DNA from: Branchiostoma floridae
Taxonomy: Eukaryota > Chordata > Leptocardii > Amphioxiformes > Branchiostomatidae
DNA: 64,000 bases
Reading direction: 5' to 3'
NCBI RefSeq assembly: GCF_000003815.2
Contig: NC_049979.1
Location: 13,083,560-13,147,559, forward strand
The notes under the pieces were generated by a model. It did no database searches. It was given only the letters and a program-made list of their open reading frames with translations, and was not told where the DNA came from. This document shows, piece after piece, positions 1 to 13,300 of this stretch (positions are counted from its first letter, which is position 1; every line of letters begins with the position of its first letter). Made by a program: the position numbers and the translations under genes.

Positions 1-110
1 TGACTACAGTCAAACCTGTATTAGCGGCCACCTTTGCATAGCGACCACCTGGCCATTGCGGTCACTTTTTGTCGGTCTACTACTGCACTTTTTGTCATAA
101 TCTACTACTC
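1..110. repeat. Fragment of a dispersed repeat end (CAGTCAAACCTGT family)
   Basis: The first ~110 bases lie in an intron of the TECPR2 gene. They contain CAGTCAAACCTGT near base 8, followed by degenerate 'agcgaccacctgg'-type repeats. The same CAGTCAAACCTGT string forms the left terminus of the large foldback element at 7840, so this is probably a solo or truncated terminus of a related DNA transposon. The partner end lies outside the window. Confidence 0.5.
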
Positions 111-144
111 AGGTTTATAAAATAACATGTGTGGAACACATTAC

Positions 145-3100
145 CTTTTCCTGGGCTTTTGTCCAACTTGCTGGATTTTACAGTCCTGGTCGGTGTAGCA
201 CAGTAGTGTTCTCTGGTGTGTGGACACCAGCAGGGTTTTGTGGAGGTAGTGCAGCTGTACTACTGGGGAAGGTTCAGTAATCAACACTGTGGGTCTGCAC
301 ACACCCTGGTGGACAGGACAACAACATACATATTCAGTAGAATCATACAGAACATAACAGGCAACCATTCCTGACAAGGCATCATCCTCAAGTGCCACCT
401 AGCTTTTGTAGGGAGTTCTGCAGTTTGTCTAATAGGATACTGATCAAATTCAAACCTGTCAATAATAGATAAGCAGCAATAGCCATTATTCATGTTTTCT
501 TTTTACATACAGACACACACTCACATGTATTAAGATTGTCATTTCATTCTATAGGTAAGTTTTCCGTTCAATTGGTAAGTTTTAGCATTGTTCATTACCC
601 CGGGCTGATATAAGAAGAAACATGAAATCAAGTTCTGAAAAATACCCACTGGAAACTGCATTCTATTATTGCCATGGAATATGCATGGTGGTTACATTTT
701 CAGTAGCATTTGTGTGCATTGCTTATACAATTCTATAACTCCATAACTGGACACATGTAATTCATAGCAGGTGGAACATTAACAATTACCACGTACACAA
801 ATGACATACAAATGAGTAATTAATTTACATGATTGATACAAAATGGCAAAACTGCTTAATAATAAGTACTTAACACATGTGACATGTGTCAGTTACTTGA
901 TGGTTAACATCACCACGCATAAATTATGTAAATGTGTAAGTCATTTGCATTAAATCTATTTCAGGGAGGAATGAGGTCACCAAAGAGGTCACCAAACTCT
1001 AGCTACTTGCTACTTTTTGTACAATGACAGTGCTGACTTCTCCTTTCTGAACCGGTAATCTGCTGACCTCATAAAAGTCCACAGCAGTGAAGACCACCTT
1101 GCCTGCCTTGTCCCCACTGAACAGCTTCATACCGTTAGCGCTCCATTCTGTACACACAACAGCTGCCTCATGCTGGTCCTCTATGGTAAACTTCTGGTGC
1201 TGGGGGGAGAATACCATTCTGTAGTTAATGCTGAGAACATTTCTGACTTTGATTCAATTTCAAGCACTGGATTTAAGCAACTTTCTCTGGTGACTTTTTA
1301 AACTATACTGGGATACATAGAAGCAAGTACAAATTCTACACTGTACAGTTTTACTTTCAACAAGGATGATGTGGCTTTATCTGAAAATCATCCAACCTTT
1401 TTGCTGTGACCAGGAACATTTGAACCGAGCTGGAAGACCACCACCAGCCCCGACTCTGTTCCTACTGCCACCATGTCATCCAGGCAGGACAGCAGTCTCA
1501 CCGAGCTGATGGGGTCGTTCTTCAACTGGGGAGGGGAGAGTAATGGGATGAAGTCACGCACACATCACCTGCCTAGCCTTGGTCAGCAGACAATGCTGGG
1601 GAAAAGATGACTATACACATGGGACCACATGATGAAAAAGACAACAACAAAAAACAACCATAGTTATTTGGGTAACATATTTCCAAAAGGGAATGACACT
1701 AGTGATGATTGCATTTGCAGTGCAGATGACAAGAAGTGCTATTACATGTACCAATCTTTCTTTTTTTGTAAATCTGAGGGGTACACATATGAAAACATAA
1801 AATAAATATAAATGAGGGCAAAATTCTGACAGGACAATTTACCTTTCCTTTCCTCTACAGCAAGGAAGCAGTTGAAACAGAAGAAGTCAGATAAGCAAGC
1901 ATTATTGTTGTCAGTATGGAAGTTGTTCATCACCAAAATAATCACCCTGATCAACATGCCAAAAGAAGATGAAATGCTTGATAATGAACTGATAAATAAC
2001 TGTAGGAACAACTGTGCAAGTCCATGTAGTTGAAGAATGAAGTTGATAAGGATCATTCTGGACATATGTGCTGAATTTCATTGCATGACCCAAAAGAAGA
2101 TCAAAGCACTATGAAATATTTATCACACGATTCAATGTACAGCTATATTGATTGAGAGTAGGTAAGATATCATATATATTGGATGTCACTGAATTGGCTC
2201 AATTTCTAATAGTGTACTAGTAGTAGTGTACAGACCAATCCTGTCTGGCACCATAGTTGCCTTGTAATAATAAAGTTGTATCAACAAAGAGAGTAGCTAC
2301 ATTTGCATTTCTTTTGCTGGCATATAGCAATAAAATCCTTAGTAACATAAACTGTCATAGGCAGTTTTATATTTCCCACTGATATTTCTGCCAATAGTAT
2401 AAGACAATATCACAATATCACATGAAACAGAGGAAAGAATAAGTGGAGTCTCTGTTATTAGCTTGGCTAAACCAAGCTTTTTGAAATACTAAGCACGTTC
2501 ATGAAATATATAATTGTATTTTGTTGTTCATTTTATCATCTAAAAAATGTAGTACTTTTACATTAAAGGAAACAGTATAAGGAGGAACAGATATGTGAAG
2601 GAAGAAAGAAGAGGTATACTGCTGGCACAGATCTTGGTGGCCGTAGCAAATGTGGCTCACATCTCACATGTGCTACACCACCAAGATAGGCACCCACAGC
2701 AAGGGTGGGAGGGGGGTCAGGATACATGGGAAACACTGATGTCACTCAGAGATAATTTCACAGGAGAAGGGTTAGGCATGGGTATGGCAAGAGCACATTC
2801 TTACTACCATATAAGAGGAGAAGCATCTACAAATAATGGTAAGGGTGACAGGGTAATAAACACAGTGCTAATACAATTTATGGTAACTTAAGTAGAAGTG
2901 GCTATGGCTATGGTAATGTTTGTCCCCTGGTAATACACATATCTCAAAGCTGTAATTAAGTTAGATAAACAGAGGAACAGTTAATATAGTTTGACGGTTA
3001 AGAGGTGGTAGTCCATTAAGTTCCAGGATCTGTTCAAACAGGCTATTTTGGAATCTTCTTGACAGTCTTTCTTTAAAGATGACTAACCAACTATTTGCTT

Positions 3101-4892
3101 TTGCTTATGTTTCTACTTCAAAGTTGAAATAAAAGATAATATGGTATGACATTTAGTGTATACAGTTCAATCTATCATTATATTTTGAAAATGCCATTTT
3201 TGTAATATTGACAAGGACAACAATTAAAAACAGTAAAAAGAGAGTCACGTTTAACTGATGACAGCACTGACCTCACAGTTCAGCCTCTGCATCTGTTTGT
3301 GTTTCCTCTCATACAGGAACACAAGGCCAATATTGGACCCAAAACCAAGCAGTTCTCTGGTGGCATCAAAACAGGTCAGCCGGATGGCTTCAGTCTTCAG
3401 ACCCCTCTGTGCCTTGTGTGGTATCAGGTCCATTACACTGGTCAGTGGGGCAAACTCCCTCAGGACAGGGTCACGGCCAAGCACTGGAGGCTTGGCTTCC
3501 ACTGATGGAGGACAACAGGAAGATCTTCATTAAACCATTCTTACCTAGAAGACAAGATTGGCTGTCCCTGTTGCCTGTTTAGCTTCTATGGCTGTAGTCA
3601 GATGATTTGATTTTGATATCCATACTATAACATGGAGTACACAATTACCTATATTGTATTGTATAAAAGAGGACAAACACTTTTGTTTATCTACTAGTAC
3701 TAAATCAAATCAAAATAGATTTATTTTTGATCCTGTGATTGAATTCAGGCTGCATTTGCTTCCCATGTTGCTTTTCATGTTGTTAAAAGCTTACATATGC
3801 TATCCATTGTGATATTATTTGATTTAATACAACATTAATCGATAAAAATAGTGAGGGTAAGAGCAAACATAATGCATAAAATCCTATGCTTAAGCAAAAT
3901 GATATCAAATACAGCACATACTCATGAAATATAGATTGAAGTACACATAACACCCCTTTCTGATTGGAGATACATGTCATCTCTTCTAATGTCTTTCATG
4001 AATAAGTCAAACGGAATGGGGCTTTTGCTATGATTAGGCCAACAAAACAGAACAGAAGCTACTCTTGGAAGTTGACAGTAATATTTCAACAGGAGTAGCC
4101 TCTTCAGCATACAGTGACATCGCTGCCCTAAGGAATATGTACAGATTCAAAAGATAAACACTGTCAATATAATTCACACGTATCACTACCTCTATCACAG
4201 AGCACTTAGCACCATCACACAGCAGTAATGTGTGAGACTACATTTGGACAACAAATAATACTGATATTGGACCAAGTTTCCACTGCACTTCCCCTTGATT
4301 GGGTTAAGATCTAATTAAGATGTCTCCACCCCGAGGTTTCTGATCAATTATGAACGGCAAACCTTATAAGCTGCCATTTGGGAGGTAACAAATGCAATCC
4401 CTGCTAGAGAGTGGTGTCTACACTGGACTGAATTATCTTAAATTGTCTTAAATTATTTTCAGTGATAGAGTCCAAATGTGCTGTCAACAAATATTCAAAT
4501 TCCTCTTAAAGTTCTTTTCTGTAGGCATCTAAGGTGGTATTCACAGACATCAATATTGATCTCAAGAGCCAGCTCTGATTCCTATTGCCTAACACTTTTT
4601 TTTTCACATGGTTTCACTGCTATTGTGATGAAAGTAAGCTATGGTAGGCTTGGGCACAGTCCCAGACTCTAATCAAATGAAAACACTCATGAGACTCTGG
4701 AATTGTATGACACCGCATGGTCTAGTTTCCACTGCTAAGTCATTAGCAAATACCATTGCAATCTGTGCTAAACTGGTATTGTCGTTCCACTGCATTCTTC
4801 AATAGCACCACATTTTCTAATTACGGGGTTGTAATTGTACAATTTGGTGCACTTCTTGGTTTGGTTAAATTACGAGGTTACTCCTGAAATGA

Positions 4893-4947
<55 letters not shown>

Positions 4948-5430
4948 CACACGTGCGCAGGCATGCACACACATACACACACACACACACAGACACACAC
5001 ACACACTAACACTTATACAGAGAGACATACAGACACACACACACACACACGCACGCACGCACACACATTACACAGCCAAATTTACAAAGCAAGCATCAAA
5101 TGTTTGTAGGCTAACATGGAAATTTGACATTCCTTCATGCAAATTTTTTAACTGTTTTCTTGCACAAATTGATTAGTAAGAAGATATCGTCACTCTCAGC
5201 GATGTACAGAAGTCGCCCCATGCATATCAATGGCCCCAGTCTTACTCATAGTGGTGATTCGGTATTACGGCCCACTGAGCTATGTGTTGACTGCTAACAT
5301 CGTCATAATTTGAAACTGCGGCCACAGTCGGCATGTTTTTTCAGGACTAGCTGATTAGAATTCCACAAAAGGACCTACCTACTGCAATGAATAAAAGAGC
5401 TACTGTACCTGGCGGGGTTTCTGATGCCAT
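145..5430 (-). CDS. TECPR2: TECPR2 orthologue, N-terminal WD40 part (5 exons, continues past left edge)
   Basis: Minus-strand exons are 5430-5409 (ATG, MASETPP), 3501-3272, 1525-1397, 1199-1068 and 305-145. They give 224 residues in one continuous phase, each bounded by consensus AG/GT. The product resembles the N-terminal beta-propeller of vertebrate tectonin beta-propeller repeat-containing protein 2: diagnostic stretches are WSANGMKLFSGD, VRLLSCLDDMVAVGTESG, VVQLHYLHKTLLVST and QKPRK. TECPR2 is a cytosolic scaffold that binds ATG8-family proteins and helps autophagy and ER exit; the TECPR repeats and C-terminus would lie beyond base 1. HPS5 has a related N-terminal propeller, but the motif wording and the short MAS start favour TECPR2. 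The last exon ends in phase 2 at a GTAATG donor, so the gene certainly continues. The start codon is supported by an exactly in-phase 22-base coding exon with donor GTACAG. Confidence 0.85.
1526..3271. other. TECPR2 intron 2, AT-rich, no further gene seen
   Basis: This 1.7 kb stretch lies between coding exons 2 and 3 of TECPR2. It is AT-rich and has stops in all frames. The short open frames near 2563-2891 have no recognisable motif. The 3502-5408 intron and the 306-1067 intron are similar. Confidence 0.6.
4893..5066. repeat. (AC)n microsatellite, interrupted
   Basis: About 170 bp of AC dinucleotides with interruptions (AAAC, ACGTGCGC, ACAGAC, GCACGC). It lies in TECPR2 intron 1. It creates spurious histidine/threonine-rich and cysteine/valine-rich open frames on the two strands that are not genes. 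Confidence 0.95.
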
Positions 5431-7306
5431 CTTGATGGAGAGGATGTCAAAACGATGGTCAGAATGAAAAGTAAACACCTGAAGATGACAAAATTACCAC
5501 TGGACAGCCATATTGAATTACGTCACTGAAAGCAGGGGTGCAAGGTCAATGGACTAAACCATTCACGATTAGGGGATTTTGACAGGCTCATTTTGACCGT
5601 CTGTTTCTAAGGGTAGTGGACCTGAACAGAAGTTACCATTACACAAGGACAGGCACGGTCCCGGGTCCTACAAAGACTTCCAGAAGAGAAATAGTAGAAT
5701 TGGCAGACTAGTGAGGGCAACGATTTGCCAGAGAACTACAAACAGCAAGCGTTTTAACAGTTCCCGGGAGGACAAAAACTGGTGAATTATTATCCCTGCC
5801 AGCCCTCCACTCATAAGATCTCATAACCCTTCCGATGAGTCATCTTGACTTAATTTGATGCATTATATTGACGCAATAACATGTTCCATGTCCCTTGTTA
5901 CATTGTAAACCTTTAAGCGTTGCGTTTAGGGGAAATGGGCAAAAGTGTCAAAGAAATTCATGAAGCTAGTAACTAGAGATGAAACTTTGTGCGTTGAGTT
6001 GCTATTCATATGGAGATCACACATTGTTGCCATGATACACTGCTGAATCAAAGTACAAGGTGTCTTAATCACTTTCACTTTCAGTTGAGCATGTGTGTCT
6101 CTCAAATATTAAAGGACAGCAAAAAAAAGCAATCACACCAAAGACGTCTGCTAGAGATGTGTTTATAATTCAAGCACAATAGCCATCATGGAATGTTGCA
6201 TCGTTGCTTTCTGCTGATGAGTCACGGTACCAAGAGTCAGTTATACTCACTGTACTTTTGCTGTTTCACTACTATTTCACTTCTTCCTAAGGCTGAGTGG
6301 GTGCCTCACACTGGGCCACGCCTCCGGGTTTGCGACCTGCGACGTCAAGGATTTGCGTTTCTATGAACTTGAAGTCTTGTCACTGAAAATCAAAATGATG
6401 TAGAATAATGAAAACTGCACCAAAAATAGATTTGCATTGATGCGTCTTGTACTATGTATGTGTAACGATACGAGTTTATTGAGATTTAGAGAAACTGATC
6501 TTTTTTTTTTTTTTCAACCTTTATTTAGCCTTGATACATCATTCGGCCTGAGCCGTTTTTCAAGATTTCAAATCTTCTGACGGGCTTCCAATAGATCGGA
6601 ATAACCTCTTTTATATTGTCTGCCTCACCCCTTCCTTCATCGGGTCGCAATGAAAGCAACCTGCATGCCGATTCGAGCTTCTCATGAACAAACAGATGTT
6701 TATTTCATTACTCTCTACCGAATTAATTGTGCCCTTTTGTGCTTTTATTCTCACAATTTTTGCGGATTTTGCGCCTTTTCATGCCACAGATTGGCACCTG
6801 TTGTCGCCGGTGGGCTTTCTTTGACTAGCCTTCTGCTCACTGTACTGACTTACACCAATGTGTGGCCAAAGGGCTATAGAAATGGATATGAGCGCAACCC
6901 CTATGCATTAGATCATGATGACGCACGAGTTACTTAAACTCAGTTAACTTAACTTTTGACTGGCAGAAATGTCGAGTGATAGTGCCTTGGGACACGCCCA
7001 CAGTATTCAAACATGTGGCTCTGTAAGCATGAAGCGAGTCAATGAACTATAGAAGACCATGTGACCATAGGTTGCGCACGCCTCACGCGAGATAAGGTTA
7101 CACTCTGCAGTCACTCCGTCCAACTTTACGTAACGTTAGATCTTGTCAGTTGTCGCTACTAAATACGTGAAATCGTGTTTATGTAGAGTCAATGAGGTTA
7201 TAACCTCCTTGGTAGAATTTAAGTTCAAGAAATTTCGCGGGGAGTGTAGTGCACAGGTGAGAACAGGTGTTTTCACCCTACATTTGTTCCGGTCACGTTA
7301 CTCGAA
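5431..7306. other. Divergent intergenic region between TECPR2 and the TMEM179-family gene
   Basis: The two genes point away from each other, so this 1.9 kb must hold both 5' UTRs and promoters. A T-tract lies near 6500-6516, followed by non-repeated sequence. I see no convincing TATA box or coding exon; the open frame at 6650-6937 has no recognisable motif. Confidence 0.5.
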
Positions 7307-10300
7307 ATGGCGGACTTCCTTCTCCTGGCTAAGGTGCTGCTGTATACAGCTGTCGTGGTGGGCGGCCTGGCTGTGGCAGTGACAGTAGGGCTCACAGCCG
7401 GCAACTTTCATGGATGCTGCATCCTGTACGCGCCCATTGTGAAGGACACGGCCTCCCCAACGTACCAGTGGCTGATCAAATGCAGCTCAAACTCCAACTG
7501 CCACTTCCCGATCGGGGTAGGCGTAGCTGCCGTCGTGTACGGAGTGATCTACGGGGGATACTGCGCCTACACACTCATCAGTCGGAATCGGAATGGGTGA
7601 GTAGGATAAAGTCAGTCGTAGGTAACTATCTTAAGGTTAGCATATCGGAAAGTATTTGACAAGTTGATAAAACATTGCATAAGTACATTTGTCACACCGT
7701 TGTACTGAGTGATGCGCAAACATTGACTCTTATGAACTCTTTCCTAGTCTGTCTGACCACAGACATATTCCTAAGTCGAGCTATCTCATTACTTCAGAAC
7801 AGCACGAAATTATGCTACATTGCGTGCTGTTTATCACTGCAGTCAAACCTGTCCAGGGCGACCTTCCAGAGACGAGCTATATCTGAAGACCGTGGATTGA
7901 TGAATTCCACAGCTGTGATATTCATCACTTAGATGATGAATTCCACAGCTGTGAAAATGATGAATTCCACAGCTGTGATATTCATCAGATGATGAATTCC
8001 ACAGCTGTGGAATCATCAATAGTGCTGTGAGATTCATCGATCTACTGATGAATCCAACGCCACTTCCGTCCCTTATACTGGCGATCGGCCGTGAGATTCA
8101 TCGATCTACTGATGAATCCAACGCCACTTCCGTCCCTAATACTGGCGATCGGCCGTGGGATTCATCGATCTTCTGATGAATCCAACGCCACTTCCGCCCC
8201 TAATACCGGCGATCGGCCGTGGGATTCATCGATCTACTGATGAATCCAACGCCACTTCCGTCCCTTATACTGGCGATCGGCCGTGGGATTCATCGATCTG
8301 CTGATGAATCCAACGCCACTTCCGTCCCTAATACTGGCGATCGGCCGTGGGATTCATCGATCTACTGATGAATCCAACGCCACTTCCGTCCCTAATACCG
8401 GCGATCGGCCGTGGGATTCATCGATCTACTGATGAATCCAACGCCACTTCCGTCCCTTATACCGGCGATCGGCCGTGAGATTCATCGATCTACTGATGAA
8501 TCCAACGCCACTTCCGTCCCTAATACCGGCGATCGGCCGTGGGATTCATCGATCTACTGATGAATCCAACGCCACTTCCGTCCCTTATACTGGCGATCGG
8601 CCGTGGGATTCATCGATCTACTGATGAACCCAACGCCACTTCCGTCCCTAATACTGGCGATCGGCCGTGGGATTCATCGATCTACTGATGAATCCAACGC
8701 CACTTCCGCCCCTAATACTGGCGATCGGTCGTGGGATTCATCGATCTACTGATGAATCCAACGCCACTTCCGTCCCTAATACTGGCGATCGGCCGTGGGA
8801 TTCATCGATCTACTGATGAATCCAACGCCACTTCCGTCCCTTATACTGGCGATCGGCCGTGAGATTCATCGATCTACTGATGAATCCAACGCCACTTCCG
8901 CCCCTAATACCGGCGATCGGCCGTGGGATTCATCGATCTACTGATGAATCCAATGCCACATCCGTCCCTTATACTGGCGATCGGCCGTGGGATTCATCGA
9001 TCTACTGATGAACCCAACGCCACTTCCGTCCCTAATACTGGCGATCGGCCGTGAGATTCATCGATCTACTGATGAACCCAACGCCACTTCCGTCCCTAAT
9101 ACTGGCGATCGGCCGTGAGATTCATCGATCTACTGATGAATCCAACGCCACTTCCGTCCCTAATACTGGCGATCGGCCGTGGGATTCATCGATACAGTCT
9201 TGGATTTTACTACTTAGGTTAATTAATGATCTCTATGTCATCAAATTTTTTAATTTTTAGCCTCTCCACAGGGATGGATTTAACAGAGGCTTGATGAATT
9301 GCATGGCCGGAATCATTTCTAAAATTTAAAACTTACATACACATATATAAAAATCACTCAAATCTTTAATACCACCCACTACCGCAATGACTGATGGGAT
9401 AGCTTGGGTGCCATTTTGTTCCTTTGTTTTCAGTCACATGCTGAAGATTTTTGTTCACAAACGAAATTCCCTCTTAATATGCAGACATATGTTACTCAAA
9501 AGTAGCGAACAATATGGTAAATTAGGAATTCAATATGTGTAGCAGATTAGCCCTGTTTTGAAATATCGATGGTAGACTAATTAGGACAGTTTTATCATCG
9601 AAAAGATATAAGCGACGCCATTCTTGTCGTTATATGCTATTAAAATTTTGGGCACTAGTATACCTTGCGATCAAAATGCGTAAATAAACTAACGATATGC
9701 TTATGGCTGCCCATGTCGTCCCGGGGTCCCATGATCACTAAAGTGTCCCACGCAGCAAAGAAGCCACACGTATGTTGATATTATTCAGTGGGCCGTGAGG
9801 TTTTTCTAGCAAGGAGCTTTTATAAAAGCTTTTAAAGTTTTATAAAAGCTCATTGGATTCAACTCTCCCTTCTATTGCTAAAATAANNNNNNNNNNNNNN
9901 NNNNNNNNNNNNNNNNNNNNNNNNNNNNNNNNNNNNNNNNNNNNNNNNNNNNNNNNNNNNNNNNNNNNNNNNNNNNNNNNNNNNNNNNNNNNNNNNNNNN
10001 NNNNNNNNNNNNNNNNNNNNNNNNNNNNNNNNNNNNNNNNNNNNNNNNNNNNNNNNNNNNNNNNNNNNNNGTATGCAAGAAAATTTCACTGCTTCTCAAT
10101 GTTGTGCTTGTGGCTGGGTGGGGTAAGGGATTATGACTGTTTTGGACCAATGCTCCTTTGTTTTTCAATCAATCACAAACAATACTAAACCAACAGACTA
10201 CTGTTTAATTGATGCTCTATCTCAACTAACTATTCACCTTATGTAAAACAAGCTAAAGCCCCAACAAACCCATTACCAACTAAGTACATTTGGGATGATA

Positions 10301-13300
10301 ACTCCAAACTCAAATTTACAGAGGCATTACAGGATCCTCCGATATAAAAAAAATCTTACAAAACTTTACTGCTAAGTCATTTTGTGACGTAGACAATGCA
10401 GTAAAAGAATTTTCTGATATAATCACACATGTAGCTGATAAATGTCTGCGTAAAATTACCCACAACAATAACAAGAAAAGAAAGAAGAAAAGTAAACCAT
10501 GGTTCAACCATTCATGTGCATCTCTTAAACACAAAATAAAACAATTAGCCACTCAGTTTTCTAAGTGCCTGTGGAAACTTGATGTTCGCCACGTATACTT
10601 CTGCAATCTGAAATTGTACAAGAAGAAAATCAAGACATAGAAAAGACTCTTCAAAGAAATACAATTAAACAATCTCAGAAAACTTAGTAAGGAAAATCCA
10701 CAAAAAATATAATCTTGGAGGGAAATCAAATCACTGTGACAGGAAGATAATGTTCAACAGAAGGATGATAATGCCATTAACCCAGAAGAATGTTTGACTC
10801 ATTTCAAAACTTTTAACAATTTTGTTGATAATAAGGAGCCAAATAAAGACTTTATTCAACATGCTGCTCAAGAATGGCCTGAAAAATTTATCATATCAAC
10901 AGATAACATGGACTTTTTTGCGGTGTTTTTTATTTCACTGTAGCAACATGCACTATAGTCTCTTACTGTTATGGAAAAATGTTCGCGGCGGTTTTAAATT
11001 CGCAGTGAAGTGGCCGCCGTGAAAACCGCGAAGTTCATTTAATCCACCGAGAACGTTTCTGCATTTACAGTACAGCATATTTCAGCCATCTCCCTCCCCA
11101 TGCAACAATAGACTATTCCAAAATCACCCATGTGCAAAAATGGAACACTTTTCTTTAAAAGTCACTTCTACTAATGACACTTTAGCCCAAAATTCCCAGT
11201 GCAAGAATTTACTCTTCCAGTGCACCCCATGTCACATGCTGAACAAAAATCTTCAGCATGTGACTGAAGACAAAGGAACAAAATGGAACACAAGCTATCC
11301 CATCAGTCATTGCGGTAGCGGGTGGTATTAAAGATTTGAGTGATTTTTTTTCTTTCTACGCTGCGTTCGACTTCATCACAAAATATTGATAAAGTCCACA
11401 GTCAATTGTCAGTATTAGCGACGGAATGCCCGTGGATATTATCACTACATATTGATGACTGTAAGTGCAGGGTATTTTGTGTATATTGTGCAACTTTTGT
11501 TATCGGTCACGCAACAGGAGCAGTGCAACTCTATTACTAATTAGTATTGTGTGCAATTCTAGCATTTGTCAGCTCCATTTGTACAGGAACGTGTCCACAG
11601 GAATGCTAGTTCACGCCACGGTAATGTTTGGAATGTTATTACCTAGGAAAAGCTATCCAGCCATTCAATTACTGGTAATAGGTGGGTCCTGCAGGCCCTC
11701 AGGAGTATTATTTTGCNNNNNNNNNNNNNNNNNNNNNNNNNNNNNNNNNNNNNNNNNNNNNNNNNNNNNNNNNNNNNNNNNNNNNNNNNNNNNNNNNNNN
11801 NNNNNNNNNNNNNNNNNNNNNNNNNNNNNNNNNNNNNNNNNNNNNNNNNNNNNNNNNNNNNNNNNNNNNNNNNNNNNNNNNNNNNNNNNNNNNNNNNNNN
11901 NNNNNNNNNNNNNNNNNNNNNNNNNNNNNNNNNNNNNNNNNNNNNNNNNNNNNNNNNNNNNNNNNNNNNNNNNNNNNNNNNNNNNNNNNNNNNNNNNNNN
12001 NNNNNNGACAAATGTGTGCTAATATGAATATGTGACCAATAAATGCAAAGTTCTCAGTACACTTTTTTTCTTGCTCATTCAGCTGTCGATAAGTGCTAGA
12101 ATTTGTGAGTGCCACAGCAAAGAATAGTACAAAAAATATTATAAAGCTCTCGGTAGAAGCATCCGCACTGCCATAGACGGTAGATTGGATCATTCCATAG
12201 ATGAATCAGTCGCCCAACGGCTCTATAGTATTAGTGACAGAAGTGACGTTGGATTCATCAGTAGATCGATGAATCCCACGGCCGATCGCCAGTATAAGGG
12301 ACGGAAGTGGCATTGGATTCATCAGTAGATCGATGAATCCCACGGCCGATCGCCAGTATAAGGGACGGAAGTGGCGTTGGATTCATCAGTAGATCGATGA
12401 ATCCCACGGCCGATCGCCAGTATAAGGGACGGAAGTGGCGTTGGGTTCATCAGTAGATCGATGAATCCCACGGCCGATCGCCAGTATTAGGGACAGAAGT
12501 GGCGTTGGGTTCATCAGTAGATCGATGAATCCCACGGCCGATCGCCAGTATAAGGGACGGAAGTGGCGTTGGATTCATCAGTAGATCGATGAATCCCACG
12601 GCCGATCGCCAGTATTAGGGACGGAAGTGGCGTTGGATTCATCAGTAGATCGATGAATCTCACGGCCGATCGCCAGTATAAGGGACGGAAGTGGCGTTGG
12701 ATTCATCAGTAGATCGATGAATCTCACGGCCGATCGCCAGTATAAGGGACGGAAGTGGCGTTGGATTCATCAGTAGATCGATGAATCCCACAGCACTATT
12801 GATTAATTCCATAGCTGTGGAATTCATCATCTAAGTGATGAATATCACAGCTGTGGAATTCATCATTTTCACAGCTGTGGAATTCATCATCTAAGTGATG
12901 AATATCACAGCTGTGGAATTCATCAATCCACGGTCTTCGGATATACCTGCAGAGACAGATGGTCTCGGACAGAAAGGTTTCGGACAGGTGGTCAGATTGA
13001 AGAAATCGTCGCTTGGACGGCTTTCACTGTATTGTCTATATTGTATACTGTAAACTACATGTAAAATGGTTAGAGGAATGACGCTTCCAGACGGTTTTCT
13101 CAGTTTTGACGATCTTACAGGAAGGACATGGTGGTCCTGCCATCGCTGCTGCTGAATGGTGTTCTCAGCTTCCTGACGCTAGTGTGCGGCGCTATGGTGT
13201 CGGTGGGCTACAACAACTTCTGCACACAAGTTCAGGACGTCATCTTGTGAGTAAATACTAGTAACCAATAATGATCCCCACTGACAATCATTGCAACATT

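Larger units (their letters stand above)
7840..13029. mobile_element. ~5.2 kb foldback-type DNA transposon with 64-bp-repeat inverted arms
   Basis: The left terminus CAGTCAAACCTGTCCA and the inverted right terminus CAGTGAAAGCCGTCCA are similar. Inside each comes an inverted copy of ATATCTGAAGACC/GTGGATTGATG, then palindromic GAATTCCACAGCTGTG modules, then an array of 64-bp units: 18 on the left, 8 in inverse orientation on the right. The interior (9200-12235) carries a second short inverted pair, a degraded LINE fragment and two N gaps. Arms made of tandem repeats in inverse orientation are the hallmark of foldback elements such as Drosophila FB and sea urchin TU. No transposase frame and no clear target-site duplication were found. 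It sits wholly inside intron 1 of the TMEM179-family gene. Confidence 0.75.

Noticed and set aside
3258-3533. 91-residue plus-strand frame over TECPR2 exon 2
   Set aside because: Antisense shadow of a well-supported coding exon; no start context or splice partners.
4835-5176. 113-residue His/Thr-rich open frame and its antisense Cys/Val-rich frame
   Set aside because: Both are translations of the AC microsatellite.
6650-6937. 95-residue frame between TECPR2 and the TMEM179-family gene
   Set aside because: Has a hydrophobic stretch but no homology I recognise, no splice context and ordinary base composition.
8031-9196. CRISPR-like regular repeat array
   Set aside because: Units of 64 bp are directly contiguous with no unique spacers, the host is an animal, and an inverted array lies at the other end of the same element.
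10316-10552. Minus-strand 78-residue hydrophobic frame
   Set aside because: Antisense of the lysine-rich LINE linker fragment, which gives Phe/Leu-rich complements.
9853-12193. Open frames of 76-185 residues crossing N runs
   Set aside because: They consist mainly of undefined residues in gaps; no supported codons.
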